Source: Cinclus cinclus
Lineage: Eukaryota > Chordata > Aves > Passeriformes > Cinclidae
Direction: 5' to 3'
Assembly (NCBI RefSeq): GCF_963662255.1
Contig: NC_085049.1
Location: 66,411,479-66,475,478, forward strand
Length of the DNA stretch: 64,000 nt
Every line of letters begins with the position of its first letter. Position 1 is the stretch's first letter. Shown one piece after another: positions 1 to 9,931 of this stretch. Made by a program: the position numbers and the translations under genes. The notes under the pieces were generated by a model, which ran no database searches, had not been told where the DNA came from, and was given only the letters and a program-made list of their open reading frames with translations.

Positions 1-170
1 CCCCAGAGAGTGCTGGGCACTGCCCAGGCTCCACAGGGAATAGACAAGGCCCCAGAGCTCCAGGAGTGCCTGGGCAGCACTGCCAGGGGTGCACAGACTG
101 GGATTGCTGGAGGGCCAGGAGCTGGATCCATGATCCCTGTGGGTCCCTTCCAGCTCAGGAGATTCTGAGG
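1..170 (+). mobile_element. CR1 retrotransposon 3' end, cut by window edge
   Basis: The segment has the features of the terminal part of an avian CR1 element: an opening close to the 'agagtgctgggcactgccc' motif, then a stretch ending in 'tgatccctgtgggtccctt' and a short tail. CR1 is the dominant LINE of bird genomes. Copies are normally 5'-truncated, and all copies in this window are. This subfamily differs from the 'gggacagtgggaggtgtcc' type found further along. The same subfamily recurs near 1.4, 1.9 and 62.4 kb. Confidence 0.7.
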
Positions 171-1430
171 AAAGCCAGACAAGTTTTTCACTCTGCCCCA
201 GCTGGGGAAGAGCTCTGAGCTCTGCCTGCCCCCAGTGACTGCCTGCCCTTTGCTATTTCACCAGAAGGGCTTTTTCTCACACCTTCCGGCTTCCCCTCCT
301 GCCCAGATGAGCCTCAGGCAGCTCAAGCTGACTCCAGGGGAAGGAATGGGGTGTGTGGGTGCTGTGACACCAGCAACAGCCACCTACAGAGTGCTCAGGT
401 AACAGGTGGACACAGGAAAGAGACACTGAGAGTGACCAGGAGGAGCAGTCCCAGCCCAGCAGCTGCAGAGCTGCCAGCTCAGGCTGAAGAGCTGCACTTC
501 CTCCTGACATCACCTCACCCTGGCTGTGGTGACAGCCCCTGGTCACCGCTTGTGCCACATGGGCTTTGGTTTAAAGGCACCCCTCACACAAATTAAAATT
601 TTGGTCAGGCTTCAGGCCCTGCAGACATTTATTACTGTCACTCTCAAGGTGCCTCTGCTCCAACTGGGATTAACGGGCACTAAGAAACACAAACTTCCCA
701 CTTCCACACCTCATCCAATAGCAATATGTGTGGCACTCAAATTCCACCTAAATCTGAGCCTTTTTCGTTTGAGATTTTCAAGCTTGGCTGCAAAAGCTTC
801 ATTTCCTGAGAAAACTGATATTTATTTGCCCAAGTTTCCCTCCAACCCAGAGTTAAGGCACAGGTAAAAGCAGTCCAGGTGGTGATAATAATGTCAATAT
901 TGGTTACTGCAGTGCTGGAGGCTGGGGAGGATCAAAACAAGGAGCAGGGAAGTCCATCAGGAGTGAGGGGAGGGTGATGGGAGGAACAGGGAGCAGAGAG
1001 AGCAAAAGAAAATCTCAAGTAGAGAAACACAGCAGCAGCCAGGAAAGACAACACACTCCTGCTTCCAATAACATTGAATCAAAGAGACACTTAAGAGCCT
1101 TTGTTGCTACTCCTGGTCACACAGAGGCCACATTCCTTCCCTGAGCCTTCCATAAACCCCCGACATCTGCGGATTTTCCATGAAAAGGAGGTAAAACCAC
1201 TGCGGCCCATAAATGTAATTGGGAGCAGGGCTGTATTCCCTATAAATAGGGCCAGGAGCGAGGGACTGCTGCTCCCGGCTGAGGCTCCGTGTGTGACAGC
1301 CCTGCCTGAGCACTGCCGTCACTCATTAACTCCCTCTATTAACTGCTCAATTAGTTCTTCAGAAATTCTGCATCCAGCAAAACAAGACCTCCCATAGACA
1401 TTCCTTCCTGTAAAGTTCTCTGAAGTTCTG
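171..1430. other. Non-coding stretch, no gene seen
   Basis: No reading frame here looks like a conserved exon. The part from about 1080 to 1390 is less GC-rich, repeat-free and contains a perfect MEF2-type site. If the CpG island at 4.1-4.7 kb is the PPP6R2 promoter, this stretch is part of that gene's first intron. Confidence 0.4.
1240..1249. promoter_or_regulatory. MEF2-type motif CTATAAATAG
   Basis: A perfect match to the MEF2 consensus CTA(A/T)4TAG in a repeat-free segment. A ten-base match can arise by chance, and function is not shown. Confidence 0.2.
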
Positions 1431-1440
1431 TCAACCTGAC

Positions 1441-1600
1441 ACAGGCTCCCCAGGGAATGCCGGAGCCCCAGGAGAGTTTGGACAACACTCCCAAGGATGC
1501 ACAGGGTGGGATTTGGGGGTTCCCAGACAGGGCCAGGAGATAGACTGGATGATCCCTGTGGGTCACTTCCAGCTCGGGATATCCTTTGATCCTATGACTG
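1441..1600 (+). mobile_element. CR1 3' fragment
   Basis: Same subfamily as the copy at the left edge: it carries 'ggtgggattt', the 'tggatgatccctgtgggtc' block and a tail ending 'gatcctatga'. Confidence 0.65.
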
Positions 1601-1946
1601 AAGCACCCAGCTCCTCCTTTGCTCTCAGCTCACCGACCTCACCCATTTCCCCTGCACCATTTGCACCCAAATTTCCCAGTTATTCTTGTTCTACTCCTGT
1701 TCCAAACCTAAGATTTACACCACTGAGAGACTCTCCTATTTCCTGGCATTCCAGTTTGCCCATTTTTCTGGCTGAGCTGCAGCTCTTGCCCTTCAGGCAC
1801 TCTGTTAAACCATCCTGTTGGATGACATGATCCTGAGCACAGATCCCACCTGCACAGTGTTCCACCTGCACACCTGGCTGCCAGCAAGGACAGCAGCCAA
1901 GCTCATCCCCCTGCTCCCAGCGCTGAGCTCTCCCCAGGCTTTGGTG

Positions 1947-2135
1947 AGCAGAGACAGCACCCAGGGAAGGGCTGGAGCTGTGCCAGGGAGGGTCAGGCTG
2001 GATGTCAGGAAAGGTTCTTCCCTCCCCCAGAGAGTGCTGGGCACTGCCCAGGCTCCCCAGAGCTCCAGCAATATTTGGACAGAGCTGCCAGTGGTGCACA
2101 GGCTGGGATTGCTGGGGGGGGGCAGGAGTTCCTCT
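1947..2135 (+). mobile_element. CR1 3' fragment
   Basis: Contains 'ggctggatgtcaggaaagg' followed by 'agagtgctgggcactgccc', the typical order in this CR1 subfamily. The 3' end is disturbed after a short G run. Confidence 0.6.
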
Positions 2136-3635
2136 GTACCACTGCTTGGCTCAGGGAAGAAAAGTTTTGGGTCCCCTCTGCCACCAACAAATTCAGGTGA
2201 GACCTCAAAGGAAGCATTCCCTGAACAGAGCATGGAAAAGCACCAGGGGAAAACACTGGGCTATCTCCGTACCAAAGAGGAGAGGAAGCATTAAGGAACC
2301 AACATCCCATTCTCACTCAGGATCTCCCTGTGGGGGGACAGCAGGAATGGGATTCCCTCCAGCTGCCTCCCAATGCAACCAGGAAACTGTGATCAGGACT
2401 GGGGGATCCCACTCTGGAACACAGCTGGGCCCCCCAGCCCCCTGTTCCCCAGGGAAGCTCTGCCAACAGTGGCCTGGAACTTCCCAAAAATCCTGTAAGC
2501 CCACAGAGCGCTTTTCTCCTGGTAACAAACCCCCGAGCAGCAGCTCTCACACAGCACTGCCTCGTCGTTATTATTTTTGACAGTTTCCAATTTGTGAAGT
2601 CAGAAATCCACCCTGTCCCTCCCACAGCACATGCAGAGCTCCTGGAATACCAGGCTGAGCAGGAGATGCTCCACAGCTCCTGCATCCCACAACAAACCTT
2701 CCCCTAGTGTGAGGTTCTACAAAAACCTTTCCTGCACCACCTGCCCGACAGGTGCACACCTGCTGCTGCACCACTGATCTGTCCCCACTGCCAGCCAGGA
2801 CACTGCCCCATACCCCTGCATTTCAGTGTTAATGCAAAGAAAGTACAAAAACTACCAGGAATATCAGTGTACACACAAAGAACAAGCCTTGGTTTCAGAC
2901 CGGTTTGTTCCTACCCAGCCCTCATCACCTTCTGCTGAGCAAATGTTACCCAGGCCAGTCCAGGCCATGATGTGCTCCCACTGACAGCCCAAAATTTAAC
3001 TCTGCTTCCCATGAGATCACCATTGGTTGCCATGGAAATCCCTATACTACCATCCACCAAGGTTTGGGTTTTTTTTACCACTGAAGTATTTTGGCAGCAT
3101 GTTCGCTTTTAAGTGTCAGAGTAATAAGAGAAAACATGTTTCTTCTCTCATCAGGCTTTAAACAGAGCTTTATAACCCGAATCTGCTCCTAAGAACTTGG
3201 GAGAAAATCTCTGAGGCTGGGCAGCGCTGGAATCACCACCTTCTCCTCTCTGAGACGCAAAATAAAAGATGAAAACAACCTGCAAGTTTTTAAAATATGA
3301 ATTTCCAAGTGGGGGATCAAGCGAGGAAAAAGCTCTCAGGCCCCTCCAAGTTCTCTCAGTTTCTCTTTTTCACTTCCTAGTTTGGCTTTTTTTTTTTTTT
3401 TTTTTTTTTAAGCTGGTGCAAAACAAGGCCCTCAAATTCAGCAGGGCCCTCCCAGCCTCAGCCAGGAGCCGCCTTCCTGTCAGATGAATCTTGTGGTGCT
3501 TCCAGCGGTGCCTCCACTCCCACCCTGATTTCTGGCCGTTAATAAAACCAACACAGTGACATTCATGGCCGAACTCTGCACCCTAAGGCGGGCAGGTCCC
3601 CAGGGGGGTGACACCCTTGGGAGGCTGGTCCCCCT
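2136..3635. other. Non-coding stretch, no gene seen
   Basis: Only short unconserved frames are present. A run of 24 T occurs at 3386-3409. The stretch is presumed intron 1 of the inferred PPP6R2 gene on the minus strand. Confidence 0.35.
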
Positions 3636-3639
3636 CCCG

Positions 3640-4095
3640 TGACCCCCAGGAGGGACCTGAGCCCTGGAAGGGACCAGACCCTCGGGAGAAGGACCCTGAC
3701 CTCTGATCCCCCTCCTGTGACCCCCAGGATCAGGACCAGAAGCCCGAAGGACGGGCCGGACTCTCGAGAAAGTGGACAGAGCCCCGGGAAGGGGATCTGA
3801 CCCTTGGGAAAGGGAGCAGACCCCTGGGAGGAGGACCTGACCCTCCAGAAGGGAATCAGACAGCCGAGAGGGACTCCATCCATAGGAATGGAACCAGACC
3901 CCCAGGAAGGGGGACCTTCAGAAGGGTGATCCGACCCCCAGGAGGGGAACCTGACCCTCCGTAAAGGGACCAGATCCCCAGGGGGGTGACGTGACCTCCG
4001 GGCAGAGGACCCCCAGAAGGTGACCAGATCCTTGGGAGAACGCGCTGAGCCCTAAGAGGGAGTTCTGAGCCCCGGGAAGGATGACCTGACCCCTG
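3640..4095. repeat. Degenerate tandem array, gacccccagg-type unit
   Basis: Variants of 'gacccttgggaagggg' and 'gacccccaggaggggaacc' follow one another with a loose period of about 16-24 bp. The array borders the CpG island at 4.1 kb. A similar array flanks the GCC1 promoter at 35.9-36.1 kb. Confidence 0.6.
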
Positions 4096-4099
4096 ACCT

Positions 4100-4720
4100 T
4101 GCCACCGCCACCACTCCCGACAGCTCCGGCCACCCCCGGCCGGACAGGTGCGATTCAGAAGCAACTGGAGCCCGCCGCCCCAGCCCCGCCAGCCCGCCCC
4201 GCACGCACCAAAACACGGCAAAAGGAAACTGTCACGCGCAGAGCAGTCGGATTTAACCCAGATCTGCACGGAGCCAGGCGGCGAGACCACGGCCCAGCTC
4301 CGGAGACCGGCTCCGGGGGGCGGGTTTTTAACCCCAAAAACGGTGCCGAACCCCCGGACCGCGGGGGGCGGCTCCGGGAGGCCAGAGAAGAGCCGGGGTA
4401 GCGGCGGGGCCCAGCCCGCGGAGCCGGGCCCAGCCCCGACCCCGGCCTCGCGAGGGCGGCGGTGACAACCGCGTCTCACCTGCGGGTACCGGGCTGCCCT
4501 CGGGCGCTGCCGGGCCAAGCTGCGGGCCGTGCCCGCGGGCTGGGCCGGCCGGGGCTGCGCGGGCAGCGGCGGCGGAGCGGCAGCGGCGGCGGCTCCAAAA
4601 TGGCGGCGGCGCCGCGGCTCCCTCAGGGCGGGGGGAGGGGGGCGTGGCCTATGGTAGGAGGCGGGGTTTGGGCGGAGCGCAGGGGGCGTGGTGATCCGTG
4701 GTGGGCGTGGATAGGGCGGG
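4100..4720 (-). promoter_or_regulatory. PPP6R2: CpG island promoter, inferred PPP6R2
   Basis: Very CpG-dense sequence with GC boxes and a YY1-type 'aaaatggcggc' motif near 4597. A strong minus-strand splice donor (CCCGCAG|GTGAGACG) sits in it at 4475-4479. In human, PPP6R2 lies head-to-head with DENND6B. Here the nearest plus-strand gene is DENND6B, so a minus-strand PPP6R2 start is expected at this place. The CpG island is seen; the gene name is an inference from gene order, since no PPP6R2 coding exon lies in the window. Confidence 0.4.
4480..4610 (-). other. PPP6R2: Putative non-coding first exon (PPP6R2)
   Basis: The exon would end at 4480 with the donor GTGAGA directly beyond it. It begins at an unknown start near 4600 in the CpG island and has no conserved coding frame. 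A plus-strand ATG in the YY1-type motif inside it has no recognisable continuation. Confidence 0.3.
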
Positions 4721-4734
4721 GCCACGGGGACACC

Positions 4735-5250
4735 GGGATGTGGTGATGGGGACAGGGACGGGGGATAGGGACATGGAGATGGGGACACAGGGACAGGAAT
4801 GGGGACATGGAGATGGGGACACAGGGACGGAGACAGGGGGATAGGGACGTGAATGGGGACACGGACATGGGGACACCGCAGGACGGGGATGGGGACGGTG
4901 GGACGGGGATGAGGATGGTGGAACGGGGATCACGACTCAGGACGGGAGCGGTGGGACGGGATGTGTGGACAGGGACGGGAATGGGGATGGTGGGGCGGGA
5001 ATGGAGACGAGGACACGGGGCCGGGAGTGGGGATGGGTGGACAGGGATGGGAGACAGGAACGAGGGCACGGGGAGACAGGAATGGGAACGGGGACAAGAG
5101 GACGGAGATTTGGGGGCGGAGATGGAGACACGGGGGCGGGGACTGGGGACAGGAAGATGGTGGCACGGGGGTCTGTCGGGGACAGAGACACGGGGACACT
5201 GAGACAGGGGGTCAGAGATGGTGGGGCGAAGGCGAGGACAGGTGAAGCGA
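4735..5250 (+). repeat. G-rich minisatellite, ggggacacggggac-type
   Basis: About 500 bp of variants of 'ggggacacagggacaggaat' and 'ggggatggggacggtggga' with a variable period of 6-24 bp. The strong purine bias on plus creates long chance open frames on both strands. The array lies between the CpG island and the DENND6B upstream region. Confidence 0.85.
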
Positions 5251-5847
5251 CCCCAGCCCCGGGATTCCGGGGTGGGCGAGCTGCGGCCGCCGGGGGTGGT
5301 CACGGTCTCGGGGGGAGCAGGAGGAGCACGAGGACAGTGTGCCTCCCCCGCGGCTGGGGGGACACGGGGACAGCGTACCCACGGCCTTCAGGTGACCCCG
5401 GTGTCACTGCAAGGGGGGGACCCCAGAGATGGGGGTCAGGGGACTGGGGTGGGGACAGGGATGTGGGGATAAGCACGGAGAAGGAAGGGGGAAAAGGAGA
5501 CAGAGGGACCAGGGAGCCAGGGCTAGGAGCTGGGATCTCTGAGTCATGCTGGCAGCCTGGGCTCCTGGATCCGCTGTGGCCGTGCCCGGTTTTGTCTTTG
5601 TCTCGTGGATAAACTGCTTTCCAAGTGCCAGCATCCTCCAGGAACCAGCAGGAAGTGATCCAATCCTTCATTCCAAAGTGAATTCCTGCCATGAGATTTA
5701 CCACTAAGCTGCTCCACGCTGCTCTCGCCCAGGCCTTGACCCTGCAAAGATTCCTGCAAGTGGTTAAAGTTTACAGGGAAAACGCAGCCTTTGCCATGGG
5801 AGAAGAGGGACGGGTTTGTACTGCCCTGCTTGCAGGGGGAGGGAATC
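5251..5847. other. GC-rich non-coding stretch
   Basis: No exon-like frame is recognised. The left third is still CpG-rich and continues the compositional island; the rest is unique sequence. Confidence 0.4.
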
Positions 5848-5920
5848 ACGGGATGCTGGAATGGTCGGGGTTGGGAGGGAACTTAAGGCTCATCCAGTGC
5901 CTCCCCCCTGCCACAGGCTG
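5848..5920 (-). mobile_element. CR1 3' end remnant
   Basis: Reads 'gctggaatggtcggggttg' then 'ctcatccagtgcctcc', a short degraded reverse-complement CR1 end. Confidence 0.45.
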
Positions 5921-6544
5921 GGCTTTGGCCATGGGAGTGCTGCCACAGAAATGCCACTAAAAGTGTCCCCCATGACTGAGTGGGTAAAATTCCTCATTTA
6001 TGGACACTTTTCCAGCGTGAGGGCTGCAAGGGAAAGACTCCAAGAATTTATACGGCACCCAGTGTGGTAATTAGCACTTCGGTGGCCATTAATGCCAGGA
6101 AAAAATAGCACAACCTCAAGAGTTTCACTTCCCTGTTTCGTCTGTTGGAGGGAAATGGGCTTATAAAGCATTTCTGTGGCTTATTGTGGCTTCTGGGGAC
6201 AGGATGAACCATCCGAGCAAATTCCCAAATCTTCCAGCTGCCTCCAGAGCCTATTCCCACCCCCTGGAGGGCCGGGGTTGTACAGCCTGACTCCTCCAGC
6301 TGATTTCTAGAGTTCCAACCTTGGAACAGCTTCCTTCTCCTCTGCTCTGGCCCTCTGGAATGTCCTAAAATACAGCTGAACTCTGGGCTTGGCAGCAGCA
6401 TGCCTAAGAGCTGCCAGCTCCCCTCTCCCGACAGGGATAGGGACTGGGACCCCAGCCCATGGTTCCAAGCCCTGGTTATGGCACAGGGCAGCTGGATCCC
6501 ACCGGGAACAGCTGCTGGAATCTCCTCCAGCACTGACACGAGGG

Positions 6545-6668
6545 TCTAAGCCCTGTCTGGATGGGGCTGGGAGCAGCCTGGGCTCACAGAAGGTGTCCTT
6601 GTCCCTGGCAGGGGTGGCACTGGGTGGCATTAGGGACCCCTTCAACCCAGACCATTCCAAGATTCCCC
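6545..6668 (+). mobile_element. CR1 3' end
   Basis: Carries 'tctggatggggctgggagc', 'ggcaggggtggcactggg' and the terminal 'cagaccattccaagattcc'. Confidence 0.7.
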
Positions 6669-6669
6669 A

Positions 6670-7690
6670 GCTGTGTGTGTGCTCCCCAAGCACAAGGAGG
6701 CTGCAGAGCCCCCAGCTCTGGAGCAGGGAGTGGAGCTGAGCCTGGGCAGGATTCCCAGCGGGAGCAGGAGCGGGCACATGCTGGGTGGGAGGCTGCAGGC
6801 CCAGAATAGGCTGTAGATGATGAAGAATTCTGGGATCTATTCTTGGCTCAGGATTGAGGCGTGATCTGGTGCCTCCAGCAGGCATCAGAACACAATCTCC
6901 CAGCGCCAGTTTGACATTAATTTGAGCGGCCCTGCCGGGAGGAGGGGACGAGTTTTCCTCCCTTCTCCCACAGTCACAGCCTCTCCCGAGCACCCAGCAC
7001 TGCTCTGGGAGCTTTTCCAAACCCCAGCGTTTCTCCCTGGCTGCCTTTTGGACCGAGTGACCAGGACTGGTTGAAATCCCACAGCTCTGAGTGCCCGAGG
7101 AGCAGCTCGAATTCCTTGGCCTGTGGCAGTCCGCACGTTCCCAGGGCCGCAGGGAATGTTCCTGGCTGCTCGGGGAATATTATCCCGCCTGCCAGTGCGG
7201 GAGCAGCGGCAGCCAGGGCAGCGGCTCCTGCGGGGCCGGCCTGCGCAGTTAATTATAGCCGGCAGGGTTGGGCAATGTTGTGTTTGCGGGGTTGCTGGGG
7301 AGATGAGCAGCAGCCCCAGCGCTGCCCCGGCAGCTCCGAGCTCGGCACCAACTCTGCGCTCCCAGATATGCACCGCCAACCTTCCCAAATATGGTCCAGC
7401 ACCAGGCCGGAGCTTCCCAGCTCAGCCTGACTCTGGGATCAGCCGGCCCCTGGCATCGGACTCTCAGCAACCCCTCCTGAGTGTGTTAAACTCCGCCCTC
7501 CGGGAAAATCCCATTGGGCAAGCTTCCCCTGCCCCGCACCAGCATGCCCGGGCTCAGCAGAGCCCGACACCAGCAGGGCTCCGGCTGGGAGAGTACCTGG
7601 AGGAGCTGAGCAAAGCACTCCTGAGATCGCGGGAGTTTCAACAAAAATGGTTCCTTTTCAACCAAGGAAACCAAAAATACTCTGGGGTAG
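6670..7690. other. Unique non-coding stretch with CArG motif
   Basis: Several open frames exist but none resembles a known protein or ends at convincing splice sites. From about 6890 to 7480 the sequence is moderately GC-rich and repeat-free. It contains a perfect CArG box at 7385-7394 and an AT-rich 'gttaattatagcc' patch near 7249. It could be a regulatory element between the two head-to-head genes. Confidence 0.35.
7385..7394. promoter_or_regulatory. CArG box CCAAATATGG
   Basis: A perfect match to the SRF consensus CC(A/T)6GG in unique sequence about 2.5 kb upstream of the DENND6B start. The motif is visible; binding is not established. Confidence 0.25.
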
Positions 7691-7699
7691 GTCCTTCAG

Positions 7700-8080
7700 T
7701 TCATGGAAACCTGTGGAGCCAGGCTAGGAGAGCTGGGAATGCCCAGCCTGGAGAGGGAAATGCTCAGAGCTCTGCCAGGGCCTAAAGGGGCTCCAGAAGA
7801 GCTGCAGAGGGACTGGGGACAAGGCATGGAGGGACAGGACACAGGGAATGGCTTCCCACTGCCAGAGGGCAGGGATCTTGGGAATTTGGAATTCCTGGCT
7901 GGGCAGAAATTGCCAGAGTAGCTGTGGCTGCCCCTGGATCCCTGGCAGTGCCCAAGGTCAGGCTGAACACTGGGGCTGGCTGAGTGGGAGGTGTCCCTGC
8001 CATGGCAGGGGTGGCACTGGAGGGGCTTTGGGGTCCCTTTCCACTCGAACCATTCCAGGATTTCTTGGTTCTGTGATGCC
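7700..8080 (+). mobile_element. CR1 3' fragment, ~380 bp
   Basis: One of the longer copies. It runs from 'gagccaggctaggagagctg' through 'ggggctccagaagagctgc', 'cttcccactgccagagggc' and 'gtgggaggtgtccctgcca' to 'cgaaccattccaggatttc'. This is the order expected of the CR1 3' untranslated region. Confidence 0.85.
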
Positions 8081-8810
8081 CACACTTGCCTGTCCTGCCT
8101 GGTGTATCTGGGAAATTCTGTGTGAAGGAATGGGGATACTGGGTGTGACCTTCTGCCTGGGACAGTTCCCTGCTCAGGTACAGGGCTGTGCTTCTGTTCT
8201 AATGGAAACCCTCCAGCCCTCACTTTTATACTACTCAGATGTTCTAAGCACCTTAATTGCCCTTTTTATTCACAATTAACTTTCTTCTGCTTGGCCAAGC
8301 AGTAATGTTCGTGTGGCTGCAGTGAAATCAGCCATGGGGGACCCTTGGGACTAGATTAAAACTGACTTTTATTGTGGGACAAAGAACTACTGAGGAAAAA
8401 ATGCCCAATGTTTTTTATTAATATTTTTCTTATATTTTCCTCCTGTCCCTTGCCTTGCAAGGGAGCAAGAATCAGCTCCAAGTGTGGCAAGTGTAAATGC
8501 AGAGTTGCAGGCATTATTACAAGCCTCTAATAAATCATAATCAGCATTAATTAGCAGTTCAGGGCACAGGACAGTGCTCCCGGAGCAGGGGACTTTGACA
8601 GGGGTGGGACAAGGACATTGAAGGACTGAAACAGAACAAACAGCACGAGGGGGAACAAAGAAGTGCCACAAATAAATAACCAAACCCACGAGGGAGCTTG
8701 GCAGCCTGGTGATGTATGGAATTTCTGTGGAAAACAGCTCCTGGCAGGAACTGCCAGGGTGCCTGGGGGACACTTGGTGTACCTTGGACACCTCTGGGCA
8801 CTCTGCAGTC

Positions 8811-8932
8811 ATGGAGTGGTTTAGCTGGAAGGGACCTCAACGCCCACCCAGTCCTGTGGGCAGAGACACCTTCCACTGTCCCAGGCTGCTCTAAGCCCTG
8901 TCCAACCTGGCCTTGGGCACTGCCAGGGTGGA
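8811..8932 (-). mobile_element. CR1 3' end
   Basis: Reverse-complement end: 'tggagtggtttagctggaag' followed by 'ccactgtcccaggctgctc' and 'ggccttgggcactgccagg'. Confidence 0.75.
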
Positions 8933-9499
8933 ACTGTTCTTTCTCACATTTTCTCTTTACTCTTCCTCTGCTCCGGGCCTGACCCGGGCAATAAATAACC
9001 TCGCAAAGTGCCTCGGTTTTCCTCACCTCCTCAGGAAATCTGACACAAATCTGTGATTTATCCCCGGTATTTCCCATTTCCCAGATGTCCCTGAGCAGGA
9101 AGCAGCTCACGCATTGTCTTCACGTGCCCGGAATCCCACAAAAATCACAAAAAACAATCCCGGGTCACCCTTTGCCCTCCTCCTTCGGAACACCTCCGGG
9201 GCAGCTCCCGGCCCTGGCACCGCCCCGGGGCTCCCCGGTGAATCCCCGTTCCTGGGATAAACTCCTCCAAGAGGAATTGATGTAATTTTCTCACCTTTGG
9301 GAACGTAACTGAGGCGTCACGTACCTTTTACAATACAAGTCGCTTAACAAAAGAACTCTCAAGCGAAAGTAAACTTTCAAGTGGGTCAGGCTAGGTCACA
9401 CAATTAATTGCGCGTTAGGAAGGTGGAGAATGCGAGTTACACCGGGGCGGGTTTGTAAATTCTCTTGTAGAAAAGATGACATTTTTTTTACCCCTTCGT

Positions 9500-9931
9500 G
9501 AGCTTGCTTTGTGGAAATCTCCTCCTCACGCCCGGCAGGGAATAAACGGCGTCCTTTTTTCTCAAATCGGACCCCCCCGGGACGGTCCCGGAGGCCGCGA
9601 ACGGGGCCTCGGGGAGGATCACACCGGGCAGAGCTGGGGGTCGGGAAGGCCCCGGCCAGCACACACGGGGGTCGGAAGCGGAGCGGTGAAGCCGCCGTGG
9701 GTTCGCTAGATCCGAGCCCCTCGGAGCCCTCCCGACGCCGCCGCCATGACACCTCCATAGCCCCGCCCGCCCCGCTCTCCGAGCCCCCTCCCGTCTCTGT
9801 GGTGAGGGCGGCGTGCTCGGGACCTCCTGTCCGCCAGGGGGCGCGTTGGGGCGGGGCGGGGTCGCGGGGCGGGGCTCTCCCCGCCGGCAGGGGGCGCGGC
9901 GCGGGGCGGGCCGCGGGCGGGCGGCTCCGCC
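9500..9931 (+). promoter_or_regulatory. DENND6B: CpG island and 5' UTR of DENND6B
   Basis: CpG density rises sharply from about 9530 and stays high through coding exon 1. GC-box-like runs (gggcggggc) occur at about 9840-9915. No TATA box is seen close to the start codon, as usual for a broadly expressed vertebrate gene. The transcription start cannot be placed exactly. Confidence 0.6.

Noticed and set aside
4601..4746. Plus-strand ATG in a YY1-type motif as a gene start
   Set aside because: The frame is low-complexity and runs into a minisatellite. The strong donor in this island is on minus.
7123..7785. 220-codon open frame on plus
   Set aside because: It runs into a CR1 element at its 3' end and shows no family similarity or exon structure.
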